From assembly GCA_041281825.1 (NCBI GenBank), contig CP166298.1:4154001-4218000 (forward strand): 64,000 nt of DNA. The letters run 5' to 3'. Numbering within the stretch: the first letter of the stretch is position 1; each line of letters opens with the position of its first letter. This stretch comes from Paenibacillus_D tarimensis_A. Its GTDB lineage: Bacteria > Bacillota > Bacilli > Paenibacillales > Paenibacillaceae. Below the pieces are notes generated by a model. The model was not told where the DNA came from. It saw nothing but the letters and a program-made list of their open reading frames with translations, and did no database searches. Both the position numbers and the translations under genes were made by a program. Positions 16,671 through 26,022 of the stretch are shown in pieces.

Positions 16671-17456
16671 ATGAGCAGATGGCTGCTGCGCTCTATGACC
16701 GAGCTAAGCTCGCGCAAATGGATCTCGCGAATAACCGGCCGGCTCGCACAATCGACGGCCAGTCGCCGTTTCATCCCGAAATTCGCCCGGATGTACGGAA
16801 TCCGCATCGAGGAGGCGGAAAAAAGCCTCGAAGAATATATGACGTTAAACGAATTTTTCACCCGGCGGCTGAAGGCCGGTGCAAGGGAAATCGATCCTCA
16901 CCCCGCATCGCTCGTCAGTCCCGTTGACGCATTAATCACCGGAGCCGGGATTATTAAAGAAGGTACGATTATTAACGTCAAAGGTCAGGACTATACCCTT
17001 GAGGAGCTTCTTAACCGGTCTCCGCGCATGGAAAATTATAAAAACGGCTTTTGCCTCGTCCTATATTTAAGTCCCACCGATTATCACCGGATCCACTCGC
17101 CGGTAAGCGGCACCATTGTCGAGCGCGAGCATATTCCCGGCAAGGTGTACCCGGTCAATGATTTCGGCCTGCGCCATATGCGGCGGGTGCTCAGCCGCAA
17201 CGAACGGCTGGTTACTTATATCAAGCACCAGGCGGGAGAACTCGCCCTCATAAAGGTCGGAGCCATGAACGTCAGCAGTATCCGTTATACCGAACCGGCC
17301 AAAGGTAAGGCTGAGAAAGGGGAGGAGCTCGCTTATTTCGAATTCGGCTCCACCGTCGTGCTGTTGACCGAGGACCGTTCGTTTACCCTTCGTGGAGATC
17401 TGATGCCCGGCAAACGTGTCCGAATGGGCGAAGAGCTGGGGCGTTTGGCGAAATAA
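16671..17456 (+). CDS. psd: Phosphatidylserine decarboxylase proenzyme
   Basis: A 261-residue membrane-associated enzyme that converts phosphatidylserine to phosphatidylethanolamine. The self-cleavage motif FGST (within YFEFGSTVVLL), whose serine becomes the pyruvoyl group, is intact near the C-terminus. Other family blocks are YMTLNEFFTRRLK, SPVDALITGAG, YLSPTDYHRIHSPVSG and PVNDFGLRHM. The start MSRWLLRSM matches the usual length; a GTG at 16632 would add 13 residues. Both starts have only modest ribosome sites, so the start is uncertain. A strong terminator follows directly. Confidence 0.95.
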   Translation: MSRWLLRSMTELSSRKWISRITGRLAQSTASRRFIPKFARMYGIRIEEAEKSLEEYMTLNEFFTRRLKAGAREIDPHPASLVSPVDALITGAGIIKEGTIINVKGQDYTLEELLNRSPRMENYKNGFCLVLYLSPTDYHRIHSPVSGTIVEREHIPGKVYPVNDFGLRHMRRVLSRNERLVTYIKHQAGELALIKVGAMNVSSIRYTEPAKGKAEKGEELAYFEFGSTVVLLTEDRSFTLRGDLMPGKRVRMGEELGRLAK

Positions 17457-17460
17457 ATTC

Positions 17461-17504
17461 AAAAATGACATTCGAACCTGCAACGGTTCGGATGTCATTT
17501 TTAA
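17461..17504 (+). terminator. Terminator after psd
   Basis: AAAAATGACATTCGAACC pairs with GGTTCGGATGTCATTTTT around a 6-base loop, with T-rich flanks on both sides. It can work in either direction and closes psd. Confidence 0.9.
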
Positions 17505-17642
17505 TAGCTGCCACTTTATTTGCTCTTTCGCAGATTCATATAGATACAATCTATTAGACATATAGTTATTATATATTTTTCGAATAAGTTTTATTGAAGT
17601 AGGATACAAGTATGAATTACAGAGGATTAGGAGGCGGGGCAA

Positions 17643-18329
17643 ATGGAAAGCCGAAATGAGATCAGCAGCAAATTTGACGAGGCTGCGCAGGAATATGACC
17701 GGCAACGAAAAATGCTTATTCCTTGTTTTGACGATTTCTATACTATATCGGTATCTCTTGCGGAGGCTGGTACGCACAGCCCCGATATATTAGATTTAGG
17801 CGCGGGAACAGGATTACTTTCATCCCTCCTATTACAGAAATATCCGGAAGCCAGGCTTACGTTAATCGATATTTCTGAAAAAATGTTACAGATTGCGAAA
17901 GCAAGATTCAAAGGAAACACCAACGTCAAGTATATCCTTGACGATTATACGAAGTTCAATTCGAATGGGAAGTTTGATATTATCGTTTCTGCCCTTTCGA
18001 TCCACCATCTGTCTGATCCCGATAAACGGGAGCTATATAAAAACACGTTCTTGAATCTTAAGAAAAACGGTGTTTTCATCAATGCCGATCAAGTTTTAGG
18101 CCATACTCCGTTTTTTGACGCTCTTTATAAGAACGACTGGAAGAAAAAAGTTGAAGCCGGCCGGTTATCGGCAGCAGAAATTGAATCCGCATATGAAAGA
18201 ACGAAGCTCGATCGAATGTCCGATTTGCATACCCAACTCGACTGGCTGCGGGAAATCGGCTTTTCGGATACGGATTGTGTGTATAAGTATTATAACTTTG
18301 TCGTGATGTACGGCAGAAAAGCAAGGTGA
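17643..18329 (+). CDS. Class I SAM-dependent methyltransferase
   Basis: A 228-residue protein with the SAM-binding motif I DILDLGAGTGLLSSLLL, motif II LTLIDISEKML, and post-motifs DIIVSALSIHHL and LKKNGVFINAD. The substrate cannot be told; the fold fits small-molecule methyltransferases. TTAGGAGGCGGGG precedes the ATG. The next gene starts 7 bp after the stop, so the two form an operon. Both are visibly richer in A/T than the genes around them and use more AAA, ATT and TTA codons, which suggests horizontal acquisition. Confidence 0.85.
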   Translation: MESRNEISSKFDEAAQEYDRQRKMLIPCFDDFYTISVSLAEAGTHSPDILDLGAGTGLLSSLLLQKYPEARLTLIDISEKMLQIAKARFKGNTNVKYILDDYTKFNSNGKFDIIVSALSIHHLSDPDKRELYKNTFLNLKKNGVFINADQVLGHTPFFDALYKNDWKKKVEAGRLSAAEIESAYERTKLDRMSDLHTQLDWLREIGFSDTDCVYKYYNFVVMYGRKAR

Positions 18330-18336
18330 ACAAAAC

Positions 18337-19263
18337 ATGGGGTGCAGCATGCTGAATGGAAAACCGTTGTGCGCAGTAGATGCCGCCATAGACTTAACCG
18401 AAGAAGAAATAATGAGGCTTCGCAACTCATTTGAATTGACGACCATTGACTTTTTAAAACCTGCCGCTATGAGTATGCTGGACTTTGACTTATTGTTGGC
18501 GCACTCCAAACTACCGGATGATCTCGTTAAAAATTTTAGAAAATGCCGTTATATTGGGTTTCGAGCACATAATACCGACTATATTAACCCGAACATTGCA
18601 AAGGAATTAGGGATTACGGTTAAAGGAATTCCACAGATCGGTGCCAATGCGGTGGCTGAGCATACATTTGCGCTTATATTTGCCGTAACAAAAAGAATTG
18701 TAGCTTCGAACGAGAATGTAGTGAACGGCAAATGGAGAGAACAATCGAAACCGAATTATGAATTGTGCGGAAAAACGCTGGGCATTATTGGATATGGGAA
18801 AATAGGCAAGCTAGTGGCCGGCTTCGGAAGATTATTCGGAATGGATGTGTTGGTAGCGTCAACTCCCGGTGAAAAGGAAATAGGCCGGGCTCCTCTTGAA
18901 GAAGTTTTAGAGCAGTCGGATATTTTGACTTTACACGCGTCTACAAAAGCTGGGAACGACAACCTTCTGAACAGAGAACGTATGTTTATGATGAAAGACA
19001 ACGCCATCATCATAAACACCGCCAGAGGGAAATTAATGGATTATAATGCGTTGGAAGAGGCATTGAAAAGCGGGAAATTGTTTGGTGTCGGTCTGGATGT
19101 ATTCCCGGAAGAACCGGTGCAGAGCTTAGAGCTGTGTCAGCTTCCTAATGTAGTAAGCACTCCGCATCACGCTTTTTATACAGATCGCACAATAGCATTG
19201 ATGAATCGTCACTTAATCGATAATGCCGTCACTTATTTTACCCCGAAAGAGTCGCTGCAATAA
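18337..19263 (+). CDS. D-isomer-specific 2-hydroxyacid dehydrogenase family protein
   Basis: A 308-residue NAD(P)-binding oxidoreductase. The Rossmann motif is LGIIGYGKIGKLVAGFG at about residue 148. The catalytic Arg is in INTARGKLMD, the Glu in DVFPEEP and the His in STPHHAF, where the family more often has TPHIA or TPHIG. ISLAND-like identity to PGDH or D-lactate enzymes cannot be judged by eye, so the substrate is open. AAGGTG lies 8 bases before the ATG. Partner of the methyltransferase upstream; the pair may modify one metabolite. Confidence 0.85.
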   Translation: MGCSMLNGKPLCAVDAAIDLTEEEIMRLRNSFELTTIDFLKPAAMSMLDFDLLLAHSKLPDDLVKNFRKCRYIGFRAHNTDYINPNIAKELGITVKGIPQIGANAVAEHTFALIFAVTKRIVASNENVVNGKWREQSKPNYELCGKTLGIIGYGKIGKLVAGFGRLFGMDVLVASTPGEKEIGRAPLEEVLEQSDILTLHASTKAGNDNLLNRERMFMMKDNAIIINTARGKLMDYNALEEALKSGKLFGVGLDVFPEEPVQSLELCQLPNVVSTPHHAFYTDRTIALMNRHLIDNAVTYFTPKESLQ

Positions 19264-19265
19264 TG

Positions 19266-19298
19266 AAAAGCCCCTCAACGAATTTCCGAGGGGCTTTT
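19266..19298. terminator. Bidirectional terminator between convergent genes
   Basis: AAAAGCCCCTC (19266-19276) and GAGGGGCTTTT (19288-19298) form an 11-bp stem with A and T flanks. It ends the dehydrogenase gene on the plus strand and overlaps the stop of the AraC-type gene on the minus strand. Confidence 0.92.
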
Positions 19299-20066
19299 GC
19301 CGGTATACTGTTTAAATTGTCTGCTGAAAAAGAAAATATCCCGGTAGCCGAGCGCGTCGGCCACCTCCGTCACATTCATGCCCGCATGCATCAATAGATG
19401 CTGCGCACGCTCGATCCGGGTACGGATCATGTACGACTGCACGGACATACCGATCAATTCCTTGAATTTTATGGAGAAATAGCGCGGCGACAATTGAGCC
19501 CGCATTGCCAAATCCTCAACACGGTGTGTGATCCCGGCATTCTGCCGGATGTAATTGGCTACCTCGTGAATCGCTTCCGTCAACTGGTTGCTTGCCTTGC
19601 GCTCGACCGGATTCCCGCCCTCAGTATCCTGGCGAAGCAGATGAATCATCAACTGCTTGATAATGAGCCGGGCTTCCTCCTCCGCAGCAAATGTTTTGAC
19701 CAGGAACAGCCGCACATAACGTGACAACAGGTACTCGAAGTCCACCGTTTCGTCTAGTGCACGGTACGGATTCGGAATCTGGCTGACGGGCTCAGTTACA
19801 TCGAAATGTATATAAGTGAGCACGAGCGGTTTCTGCGGATTATGCGTGGCGCTGGTATAGTCGCCGGGACGGAACAGAAAGCAGCTCCCTTGACCGACCG
19901 GATAGGGCTGCCCGTTCAGCTCCACTTCCCCTTCTCCGCTCCATATGTAGAATAAATCGTAATTGGCCATCGGTTTTTCACGTTTTTGCCACTTCCAGCC
20001 CGGCTCGCACACAATTTTTGCAAAGGCGGGCAGCAGCACGAATGAAGAAGGCGCGGCATGCAGCAT
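19275..20066 (-). CDS. AraC-family transcriptional regulator
   Basis: A 263-residue regulator. The N-terminal half is a cupin-like sensor (YDLFYIWSGEGEVELNGQPY, then GSCFLFRPGDYTS). The C-terminal 100 residues hold two helix-turn-helix motifs: RVEDLAMRAQLSPRYFSIKF and NVTEVADALGYRDIFFFSRQ, ending in QYTGKSPSEIR. The ATG at 20066 follows GGGAGTTGGGGAT; a TTG 15 bases upstream is less likely. It is divergent from an aminotransferase gene 270 bp away, and control of that gene is a reasonable guess. The ligand is unknown, possibly a sugar as for many Paenibacillus relatives. Confidence 0.9.
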   Translation of the reverse strand: MLHAAPSSFVLLPAFAKIVCEPGWKWQKREKPMANYDLFYIWSGEGEVELNGQPYPVGQGSCFLFRPGDYTSATHNPQKPLVLTYIHFDVTEPVSQIPNPYRALDETVDFEYLLSRYVRLFLVKTFAAEEEARLIIKQLMIHLLRQDTEGGNPVERKASNQLTEAIHEVANYIRQNAGITHRVEDLAMRAQLSPRYFSIKFKELIGMSVQSYMIRTRIERAQHLLMHAGMNVTEVADALGYRDIFFFSRQFKQYTGKSPSEIR

Positions 20067-20286
20067 ATCCCCAACTCCCAATGTTGTACTCCGAGTAGCT
20101 TATCGATGTCATCATACACCAGTCCGAAACCTGTGCGCAACTTTCCAGGAGTGTGGATGAACGGCCAACTTAGCATTGATCTTCTCCTTAGGCGCAGATT
20201 ATGGCTGGCATGGGGGCGAGCATTATACGATCATATTTGCAGAAAAAAGTTGGGAGTAACATTAGCCGAAGCGAGCCAAAAAGTGT

Positions 20287-20292
20287 TATAAT
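20287..20292 (+). promoter_or_regulatory. -10 box of the aminotransferase gene
   Basis: A perfect TATAAT stands about 45 bases before the aminotransferase start. No good -35 is visible 16-18 bases upstream, which would fit an activated promoter such as one served by the divergent AraC-type regulator. Confidence 0.5.
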
Positions 20293-20336
20293 ATCACCCG
20301 AAAGCAATTGAACTCTTCGGAAGGATGTAGGATCCA

Positions 20337-21644
20337 ATGAACCCACTTGCCAAGCAGTTGAACGAAACGATAGAACGGGAAAATGCAAACGTATACGCCA
20401 TGCTTTCCGGCATCGGCAAAGCGATCTATTTTCCGAAAGAAGGCATTCTAAGCCAATCCGCCGAGGCAAAGGCCAAAGCAAAGAAGTTTAATGCCACCAT
20501 CGGCATCGCTACCGAAGGCGGTAAACCGATGTACTTGAATGCGATCCAGAATACGCTGTCCTCTTACGAGCCCAAGGACCTTTACCCATATGCGCCGCCG
20601 GAAGGCAAGCCGGAGCTGCGCTCCGCATGGCGCGCCAAAATGATCGAAGAAAACCCGTCGCTTACCGATAAACCGTTCGGCAAACCGATCGTCACCAATG
20701 CGCTGACACATGGTCTGAGCATTGTTGCAGATCTGTTCGTGGACAGCGGCGATGCTGTTATTATTCCCGACAAGAATTGGGAAAATTACGAATTGACATT
20801 CGGCTTGCGCCGAGGCGCAAACATCGTGGAATATCCGTTGTATAATGAGCGGAACCGTTTCAACAGCGCAGGCCTGCGCGAAACGTTAATGGCACAGAAG
20901 GAAAAAGGTAAAGCTGTCGTCGTTCTTAACTTTCCGAATAATCCAACCGGCTACACACCGAGCAGAGAAGAGGGAGACGAAATCGTCGCCGCAATCCAGG
21001 ACGCTGCGGAAGCCGGCATCAACGTTGTCGCCGTTACCGATGACGCTTATTTCGGACTCTTCTTCGAAGACACATTACCGGAATCGTTGTACGGTAAGCT
21101 GGCCGACCTGCATCCCCGCGTTCTGGCCGTGAAAGTGGACGGCGCGACGAAGGAAGAGTATGTATGGGGTTTCCGGGTAGGCTTTATTACTTTTGCTTCT
21201 CCCTCCGAAGCGATCCAGAAAGCGCTCGAGCAGAAAACGATGGGCATTATCCGTGCAACGATTTCCAGCGGTCCGCATCCATCGCAAACCTTCGTGCTGC
21301 ATGCGCTGCAGTCGCCGGATTTCCGCGATCAGAAGGCTGAAAAGTATGAGATTATGAAGCGCCGCGCCAACACAGTCAAAAAGCTGCTTGACAGCGGACG
21401 GTACGGAGATGTGTGGGAATATTATCCATTTAACTCAGGTTATTTCATGTGCTTGAAGCTGATCGCCGCCGATGCCGAATCGGTGCGCATCCGTCTGCTG
21501 GACGAATACGGCATCGGGACGATCGCGCTTGGCGAGACCGATCTTCGCGTCGCATTCTCCTGTATTGAGGAACAGCATTTGGAAGAACTGTTCGATACGA
21601 TTCATCGGGCCGTTCTCGACGTTGCAGAAACTAAAATTCTTTAA
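20337..21644 (+). CDS. PLP-dependent class I/II aminotransferase
   Basis: A 435-residue fold-type I aminotransferase. Visible features are NFPNNPTGYTPS with the substrate-contacting Asn, VTDDAYFGLFF, and VDGATKEEYVWGFRVGF with the likely Schiff-base Lys. It lacks the usual S-x-S-K form around that lysine, so it belongs to an outlying subgroup rather than AspC proper, and the amino-acid substrate is uncertain. It is divergent from the AraC-type regulator and ends in a long-hairpin terminator about 100 bp downstream. Confidence 0.85.
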   Translation: MNPLAKQLNETIERENANVYAMLSGIGKAIYFPKEGILSQSAEAKAKAKKFNATIGIATEGGKPMYLNAIQNTLSSYEPKDLYPYAPPEGKPELRSAWRAKMIEENPSLTDKPFGKPIVTNALTHGLSIVADLFVDSGDAVIIPDKNWENYELTFGLRRGANIVEYPLYNERNRFNSAGLRETLMAQKEKGKAVVVLNFPNNPTGYTPSREEGDEIVAAIQDAAEAGINVVAVTDDAYFGLFFEDTLPESLYGKLADLHPRVLAVKVDGATKEEYVWGFRVGFITFASPSEAIQKALEQKTMGIIRATISSGPHPSQTFVLHALQSPDFRDQKAEKYEIMKRRANTVKKLLDSGRYGDVWEYYPFNSGYFMCLKLIAADAESVRIRLLDEYGIGTIALGETDLRVAFSCIEEQHLEELFDTIHRAVLDVAETKIL

Positions 21645-21668
21645 CCTGAGCAGAAACGGTAGACGCAC

Positions 21669-21720
21669 GCATGAACCGTTAGCTGCACTTTCTCATGCGG
21701 CTAGGTTCTGTGCCGTTCTT
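21669..21720. repeat. Short dispersed repeat, GGTTCTGTG family
   Basis: The segment with GAACCGTTAGCTGCA and GCGGCTAGGTTCTGTGCCG matches the sequence at 63740-63792 over about 50 bases. A shorter match (GATGCAGCCCGGTTCTGTG) occurs at 29818-29850. All three lie between genes and hold no ORF. Confidence 0.5.
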
Positions 21721-21741
21721 GAGCAGAGAAGCCTAGAAATG

Positions 21742-21796
21742 AAGCAGCGGTTGACTAGGACTTGAATAAAAGTCTTCGTCTGCCGCTGCTTATTTG
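21742..21796. terminator. Terminator between convergent genes
   Basis: AAGCAGCGG at 21742-21750 pairs with CCGCTGCTT at 21783-21791, with an inner partial stem and a T-rich tail. It separates the aminotransferase from ecsB. Confidence 0.7.
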
Positions 21797-21821
21797 TTGT
21801 GCGATCATAAATTGCCCTCCA

Positions 21822-23078
21822 TCAGTCTTCCGCTTCGCTCTTCAGTTGACGATGCAGACGTCTTGGAAGCCCAAAGCGGATATACACAACGGCCATCGCA
21901 AGCGCTGCAAGCGCCGGAACGGCATGACCGGAACACATTAGCGGCCATGCTAGCGGAAGCCAGAGCAAAGTTCCGCAGACTGTTCCAGCGGCAACGGTGA
22001 TCCTAACGATCGAATCGTTATGACGCCGGTCCGGAAGCGGGTAAATATGCTTCCATACGGAATAGCGATGCGCCTGGCGAAGCGCACCCGATTGGACGCA
22101 GAGAATGAACACAAACAGCAAATATATCGCCACCGCCCCCCATCCCGAAAGCAATATCGCTTCGGACGCCAGATATACGGCGGTTCCTCCGATCAGCGTC
22201 AACCGGAGCAGGATGCCGCCAAGCTCGGTGCGCACAAGGGTGTGAACAAAAAGCAAAAGATACGTGTTTTCATGACGGTAGCGGACGCGGCCCGCAACCC
22301 AAGACAAGTAACTCCGCCTTGCAATGCGTGGAGGAAGAACCGGCACATCAATGAATGAACTGAAAAACCGGTAATATCTGCGTCTCGTCCGTTCTTCCTC
22401 TGTTATGAGCCGCTCCCATGGAAAACGATGACGGGCGGGCAATCTGACGACGGCTGCGTAGAGAGCAATCAACATCACCGCAAAAACGGCAGCCAGCCAC
22501 AGTGATGAACCGAGAAATGCCGCCAGCATCATTGCGGATGCGCACCACCGGATCAGCCTGACAGCCCTGCGGGCGCCTGACCAGGCGACCCGGCGTTCCT
22601 CCCATGCTCCGGCACGATTGAGAGCTTTCATCGACAGCAGGACAAGCACGAGAAGAAGCCAATGCTTCGGCTGATCGGCGGCCCGTATATATAGAGGCCA
22701 ATAGAGCGCAAAAACGGCAGCCATTGCAAGTAATCCCGGAATAAAATGATACCGCCGGGAACGGTTCAAATATTCGTGCATCTCCTGCTCCCGCGGCATA
22801 AGAAATACGGTGTCGGCTTGCTGCAGCCATGTTCGCAGAGGGCTCCAACTGATGAACGGGGTGAGCGCAACCGTACCGGCTGCAATGACAGGAAACGACG
22901 GAGGCACGTCTCTGAGCAGCATCCCATATCCAATCATCGATAGAATAAGCAACAGCATTGCAAAACCGGGGAAGCCGCTTTGCGCCATATACTGTATATA
23001 AGGCATCGTCTCTTTGCGAAAAGCGCGGGCACGTTCCTCCCATACCTTTCCAAGCGGTCTACGCATCTTCATTCCCAT
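21822..23078 (-). CDS. ecsB: EcsB-type ABC transporter permease
   Basis: A 418-residue integral membrane protein with around ten hydrophobic segments (for example GFAMLLLILSMIGYGMLL and LIALYAAVV) and arginine-rich loops. It lies directly behind the EcsA-type ATPase and overlaps it by up to 20 bp; the frame offers ATG at 23078, 23072 and 23066. Ecs transporters in Bacillus affect secretion, sporulation and intramembrane proteolysis. The call depends mainly on pairing, length and topology. Confidence 0.85.
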   Translation of the reverse strand: MGMKMRRPLGKVWEERARAFRKETMPYIQYMAQSGFPGFAMLLLILSMIGYGMLLRDVPPSFPVIAAGTVALTPFISWSPLRTWLQQADTVFLMPREQEMHEYLNRSRRYHFIPGLLAMAAVFALYWPLYIRAADQPKHWLLLVLVLLSMKALNRAGAWEERRVAWSGARRAVRLIRWCASAMMLAAFLGSSLWLAAVFAVMLIALYAAVVRLPARHRFPWERLITEEERTRRRYYRFFSSFIDVPVLPPRIARRSYLSWVAGRVRYRHENTYLLLFVHTLVRTELGGILLRLTLIGGTAVYLASEAILLSGWGAVAIYLLFVFILCVQSGALRQAHRYSVWKHIYPLPDRRHNDSIVRITVAAGTVCGTLLWLPLAWPLMCSGHAVPALAALAMAVVYIRFGLPRRLHRQLKSEAED

Positions 23079-23808
23079 CCGTTACAAGAGCATAGAACGT
23101 CTCCTCAAGCGTCGCCCCTTCCGTTCCCGCCTGCCGCCGGACCTCGTTCAACGTGCCCTGCGCAGACAGACGCCCGCGGTGCATCACGAGAAACCGGTCG
23201 CAGTAGGTTTCAACGGTAGATAAAATATGGGAGCTCATTAGAATCGCCGCCCCGCTCTCTCTCACCTTCACAAGCCGCTCCAACAGCGAGCGGATTCCCA
23301 GCGGATCAAGGCCGAGGAAAGGCTCATCTATGATATAAAGCGAAGGCTCCGGCAGCAGCGCATTCATGATCATGACCTTCTGACGCATCCCTTTGGACAG
23401 GTGACCCGAGAACGCATTCCGTTTGCCTTCCATGTGAAATTCGCGGAGCAGACGCTCGCTCCTTTCCTTGTAAAGCTTCTCTTCAATGTCATACGCCATC
23501 CCCGTCAGTTTCAAATGTTCCTGAACCGTCAATTCATCGAATAAAATCGGTATTTCCGGCACATAAGCGAATGACGAACGATAAAGCCCCGGGTCGTTCG
23601 ACAGCGTAACGCCCTGAATGGCGATGTCACCGCTGTGCGGCTTCATCAACCCGAGAATATGTTTGATCGTTGTGCTTTTGCCTGCGCCGTTTAAACCGAT
23701 CAAACCGACTATTTCGCCCGGCCGGACATCGAATGAGATGTGATGAAGCACAGGCTTGCGCGGGCTGTATCCGCCTGTCAGCTGATTCACCCGCAATACG
23801 GAATTCAT
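23059..23808 (-). CDS. ecsA: EcsA-type ABC transporter ATPase
   Basis: A 249-residue ATPase with Walker A GLNGAGKST, Q-loop region YVPEIPILFDELTV, signature LSKGMRQKV, Walker B LYIIDEPF and the H-loop SSHIL. It powers the EcsB permease encoded next. The ATG at 23808 follows GGGGGGAT; a start at 23823 lacks a site. LSKGM in place of LSGGQ is typical of the EcsA branch. Confidence 0.92.
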   Translation of the reverse strand: MNSVLRVNQLTGGYSPRKPVLHHISFDVRPGEIVGLIGLNGAGKSTTIKHILGLMKPHSGDIAIQGVTLSNDPGLYRSSFAYVPEIPILFDELTVQEHLKLTGMAYDIEEKLYKERSERLLREFHMEGKRNAFSGHLSKGMRQKVMIMNALLPEPSLYIIDEPFLGLDPLGIRSLLERLVKVRESGAAILMSSHILSTVETYCDRFLVMHRGRLSAQGTLNEVRRQAGTEGATLEETFYALVTDGNEDA

Positions 23809-23848
23809 ACGGTATCCCCCCATTTTAGACGATTATATCGGAGGTTGT

Positions 23849-25132
23849 TTATATATCTCCGTTCCGCTTTGCCTTTAACCACTTTGGAGCCCCTTTTTGC
23901 TTCTGGTCCCTGGTCCTGGCCGATTTCACCGCGGCCTTCTTCGGTTGGATAGCGCCCTTCGAAGCAGGAGACGGTTTCCGGACGGTTGGGCGGACTTCCT
24001 TCGCCGGCACCAGCTTGCCGTATGACATCGCCATATGCTGAATATCAACGCCAAGCTGCTTAGAGAATTTATCCATAATGAACAGCTCCTGCATGGTGAC
24101 GATCGTCAATACGGTTCCCGGACGCCCCATTCTGCCCGTCCTGCCGGCGCGATGTACATAATGGTCGGCGTCAACTGGCGGATCAAGGTTAATTACGAGC
24201 GGCAGATCCGGGATATCCAACCCTCTGGCCGCTACATCAGTGGCCAGGAGCAGCCGGCAGCCTCCGCTCCGAAACCGGGTTAGTGTGCTTGCCCGTTTCG
24301 ACTTATCGGCATCTCCGTACAGCGCTTCAACGCTAAACCCTTCATAGCCCAGCTTAGATTCCCAATTGGCGATCATGCCCGTATCGTTCAAAAACAACAG
24401 CGCCGAAGCCGGATCAAGCAATCGGATCAGTCTTCTCGCGGTGTCCACCTTATCCCGCTTGTCCGATACCAGAAACAGGTGCTTGACCTGAGCCGCTACC
24501 CGCTGCTGCGGTTCAATCGCGACATGAATCGGATCGGTCATCAACCGCTTCTCCATCTCTGCCATGGCCTCCGGGTACGTCGCCGAGAAAAAGGCGATTT
24601 GCCGGTCGCGATTCATCCCTTGCAGCAATTCCTCCACTTCGCGCGTCGACCCGAGCCCGAATACCTGGTCCACTTCATCGATGATAACGATTTTCGTTTC
24701 ATGCAGCTTCAGCTTCCGCATCGCTGTCAGCTCGCGAATGCGCCCAGGCGTTCCGATAACAAGCAGCGGATGCTCTTTCAGCTTTTCCAGCTGCCGCTTC
24801 AGTGCAGCGCCTCCGATTAACGGCTGTGTCCGGATACCAAGCGGTTCTCCGTATGCTTTGGCGACATGTACGATTTGCATGGCCAGTTCCTGCGTTGGCG
24901 CTAGAACGACGGCTTGCACCGATTTCCCCGCTGTGTCGATGCGTTGCAGCACCGGCAGCAAATAGGCGAGCGTCTTTCCGCTTCCGGTCTGCGAGTGCGC
25001 GACGACATCCCTTCCCTCCAGCATGGCTGGGATCGCCAACGCCTGAACCGGCGTCGGTTCGGTAATCCCGTTCTCCAGCAGCTTTTCTGACAACAGATCG
25101 TTGATTGACAGCCTGCTCCAACTCGAATTCAT
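23849..25132 (-). CDS. DEAD/DEAH-box ATP-dependent RNA helicase
   Basis: A 427-residue two-domain helicase. Q-motif FxxL..GITEPTPVQ, motif I AHSQTGSGKT, Ia APTQELA, Ib TPGR, motif II DEVD, motif III SAT, motif V ARGLDIP and motif VI HRAGRTGR are all present. The last 60 residues are Lys/Arg-rich and probably bind RNA. DEVD instead of DEAD occurs in other members and should keep ATPase activity. It acts in RNA folding, ribosome assembly or cold adaptation in relatives. Confidence 0.93.
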   Translation of the reverse strand: MNSSWSRLSINDLLSEKLLENGITEPTPVQALAIPAMLEGRDVVAHSQTGSGKTLAYLLPVLQRIDTAGKSVQAVVLAPTQELAMQIVHVAKAYGEPLGIRTQPLIGGAALKRQLEKLKEHPLLVIGTPGRIRELTAMRKLKLHETKIVIIDEVDQVFGLGSTREVEELLQGMNRDRQIAFFSATYPEAMAEMEKRLMTDPIHVAIEPQQRVAAQVKHLFLVSDKRDKVDTARRLIRLLDPASALLFLNDTGMIANWESKLGYEGFSVEALYGDADKSKRASTLTRFRSGGCRLLLATDVAARGLDIPDLPLVINLDPPVDADHYVHRAGRTGRMGRPGTVLTIVTMQELFIMDKFSKQLGVDIQHMAMSYGKLVPAKEVRPTVRKPSPASKGAIQPKKAAVKSARTRDQKQKGAPKWLKAKRNGDI

Positions 25133-25160
25133 CTATATACCCCGCTCTCTAACATTCCGG

Positions 25161-25934
25161 TTATTTTTGATTCAGCCACTTGCCCATAATCCGGTCCGAC
25201 AACCGTGGGAACAGCTGGTATAATTTGATGCCGGCAGCCGCTCTTCGCGGCAAATCGACCTCGGGCGTGCGACGCTCGATGACCCGGATAATCGTCTTGG
25301 CAACCCGTTCCGGCGGCATTATAAACCATCGGACATTGTTTGCGTATGTACCTTCCGGGTCCGCGAGATCAAAGAACGGGGTGTCGATCGGTCCCGGGTT
25401 GACCGCCGATACCGTGATTCCCGTTCCGGCCAGTTCAAGACGGAGCGCGTTAGTGAAGCCTAGCACCGCGTGCTTCGTCGCGGTATAGCCGGTCGATTTC
25501 GGTGTACCGATCTTCCCCGCCATCGAAGCGATATTCACGATATGACCGGCGCCGCGTTTCATAAAGTACGGCAATACCGCCTTCGTGCAACGGACTATAC
25601 CCAAATAATTGGTATCCATCATTTCGCTGTAATGGGATACAGGCGCTTCCAGAATCGATTCGAATTTTCCGAAGCCGGCGTTATTCAGCAGTACATCGAC
25701 GGCGCCGACCTCCGCTTCGATTTTTGCAATTGCATCCGTAACCTGTCCATCATCGGTCACATCCAGCACAAACGAAGCATGACGTCCGGTTAATGATTCC
25801 GTCACGGCCTTCAGCTTGGTTTCATTCCGGCCGGTTACGATCGGCACAGCGCCGCAATCGATCAATTTCTGAGCCGTCAGTCGGCCAATTCCGCTTGTGG
25901 CGCCCGTTATGAGCACCTTTTTTCCTTTTATCAT
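25161..25934 (-). CDS. Short-chain dehydrogenase/reductase
   Basis: A 257-residue classical SDR with cofactor motif TGATSGIG, NNAG, the catalytic Ser in NIASMAGKIG and Y-x3-K in GYTATKHAV. The C-terminal end (LYQLFPRLSDRIMGKWLNQK) resembles the YqjQ-like group of Bacillus. TGRNETKL after beta-2 favours NADP. The substrate is unknown. It lies upstream of the helicase on the same strand. Confidence 0.88.
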   Translation of the reverse strand: MIKGKKVLITGATSGIGRLTAQKLIDCGAVPIVTGRNETKLKAVTESLTGRHASFVLDVTDDGQVTDAIAKIEAEVGAVDVLLNNAGFGKFESILEAPVSHYSEMMDTNYLGIVRCTKAVLPYFMKRGAGHIVNIASMAGKIGTPKSTGYTATKHAVLGFTNALRLELAGTGITVSAVNPGPIDTPFFDLADPEGTYANNVRWFIMPPERVAKTIIRVIERRTPEVDLPRRAAAGIKLYQLFPRLSDRIMGKWLNQK

Positions 25935-26022
25935 CCATGCTCACCCGTCCGTTCAGGTTAATCTTCCACTCGAATCTTAAACAATTCAATTATAAGTTTA
26001 TATTAATTATCCCCTCATAAGC

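Noticed and set aside
16477..16674. Small plus-strand frame before psd
   Set aside because: Weak ribosome site, no recognisable protein, overlap with the psd start region.
20188..20481. Minus-strand frame across the aminotransferase promoter
   Set aside because: It runs through the -10 box and the start of a clear gene, with no ribosome site.
23849..25132. DEVD in place of DEAD as a broken helicase
   Set aside because: The metal and ATP-binding acids are kept, other motifs are intact and the variant occurs in working helicases.
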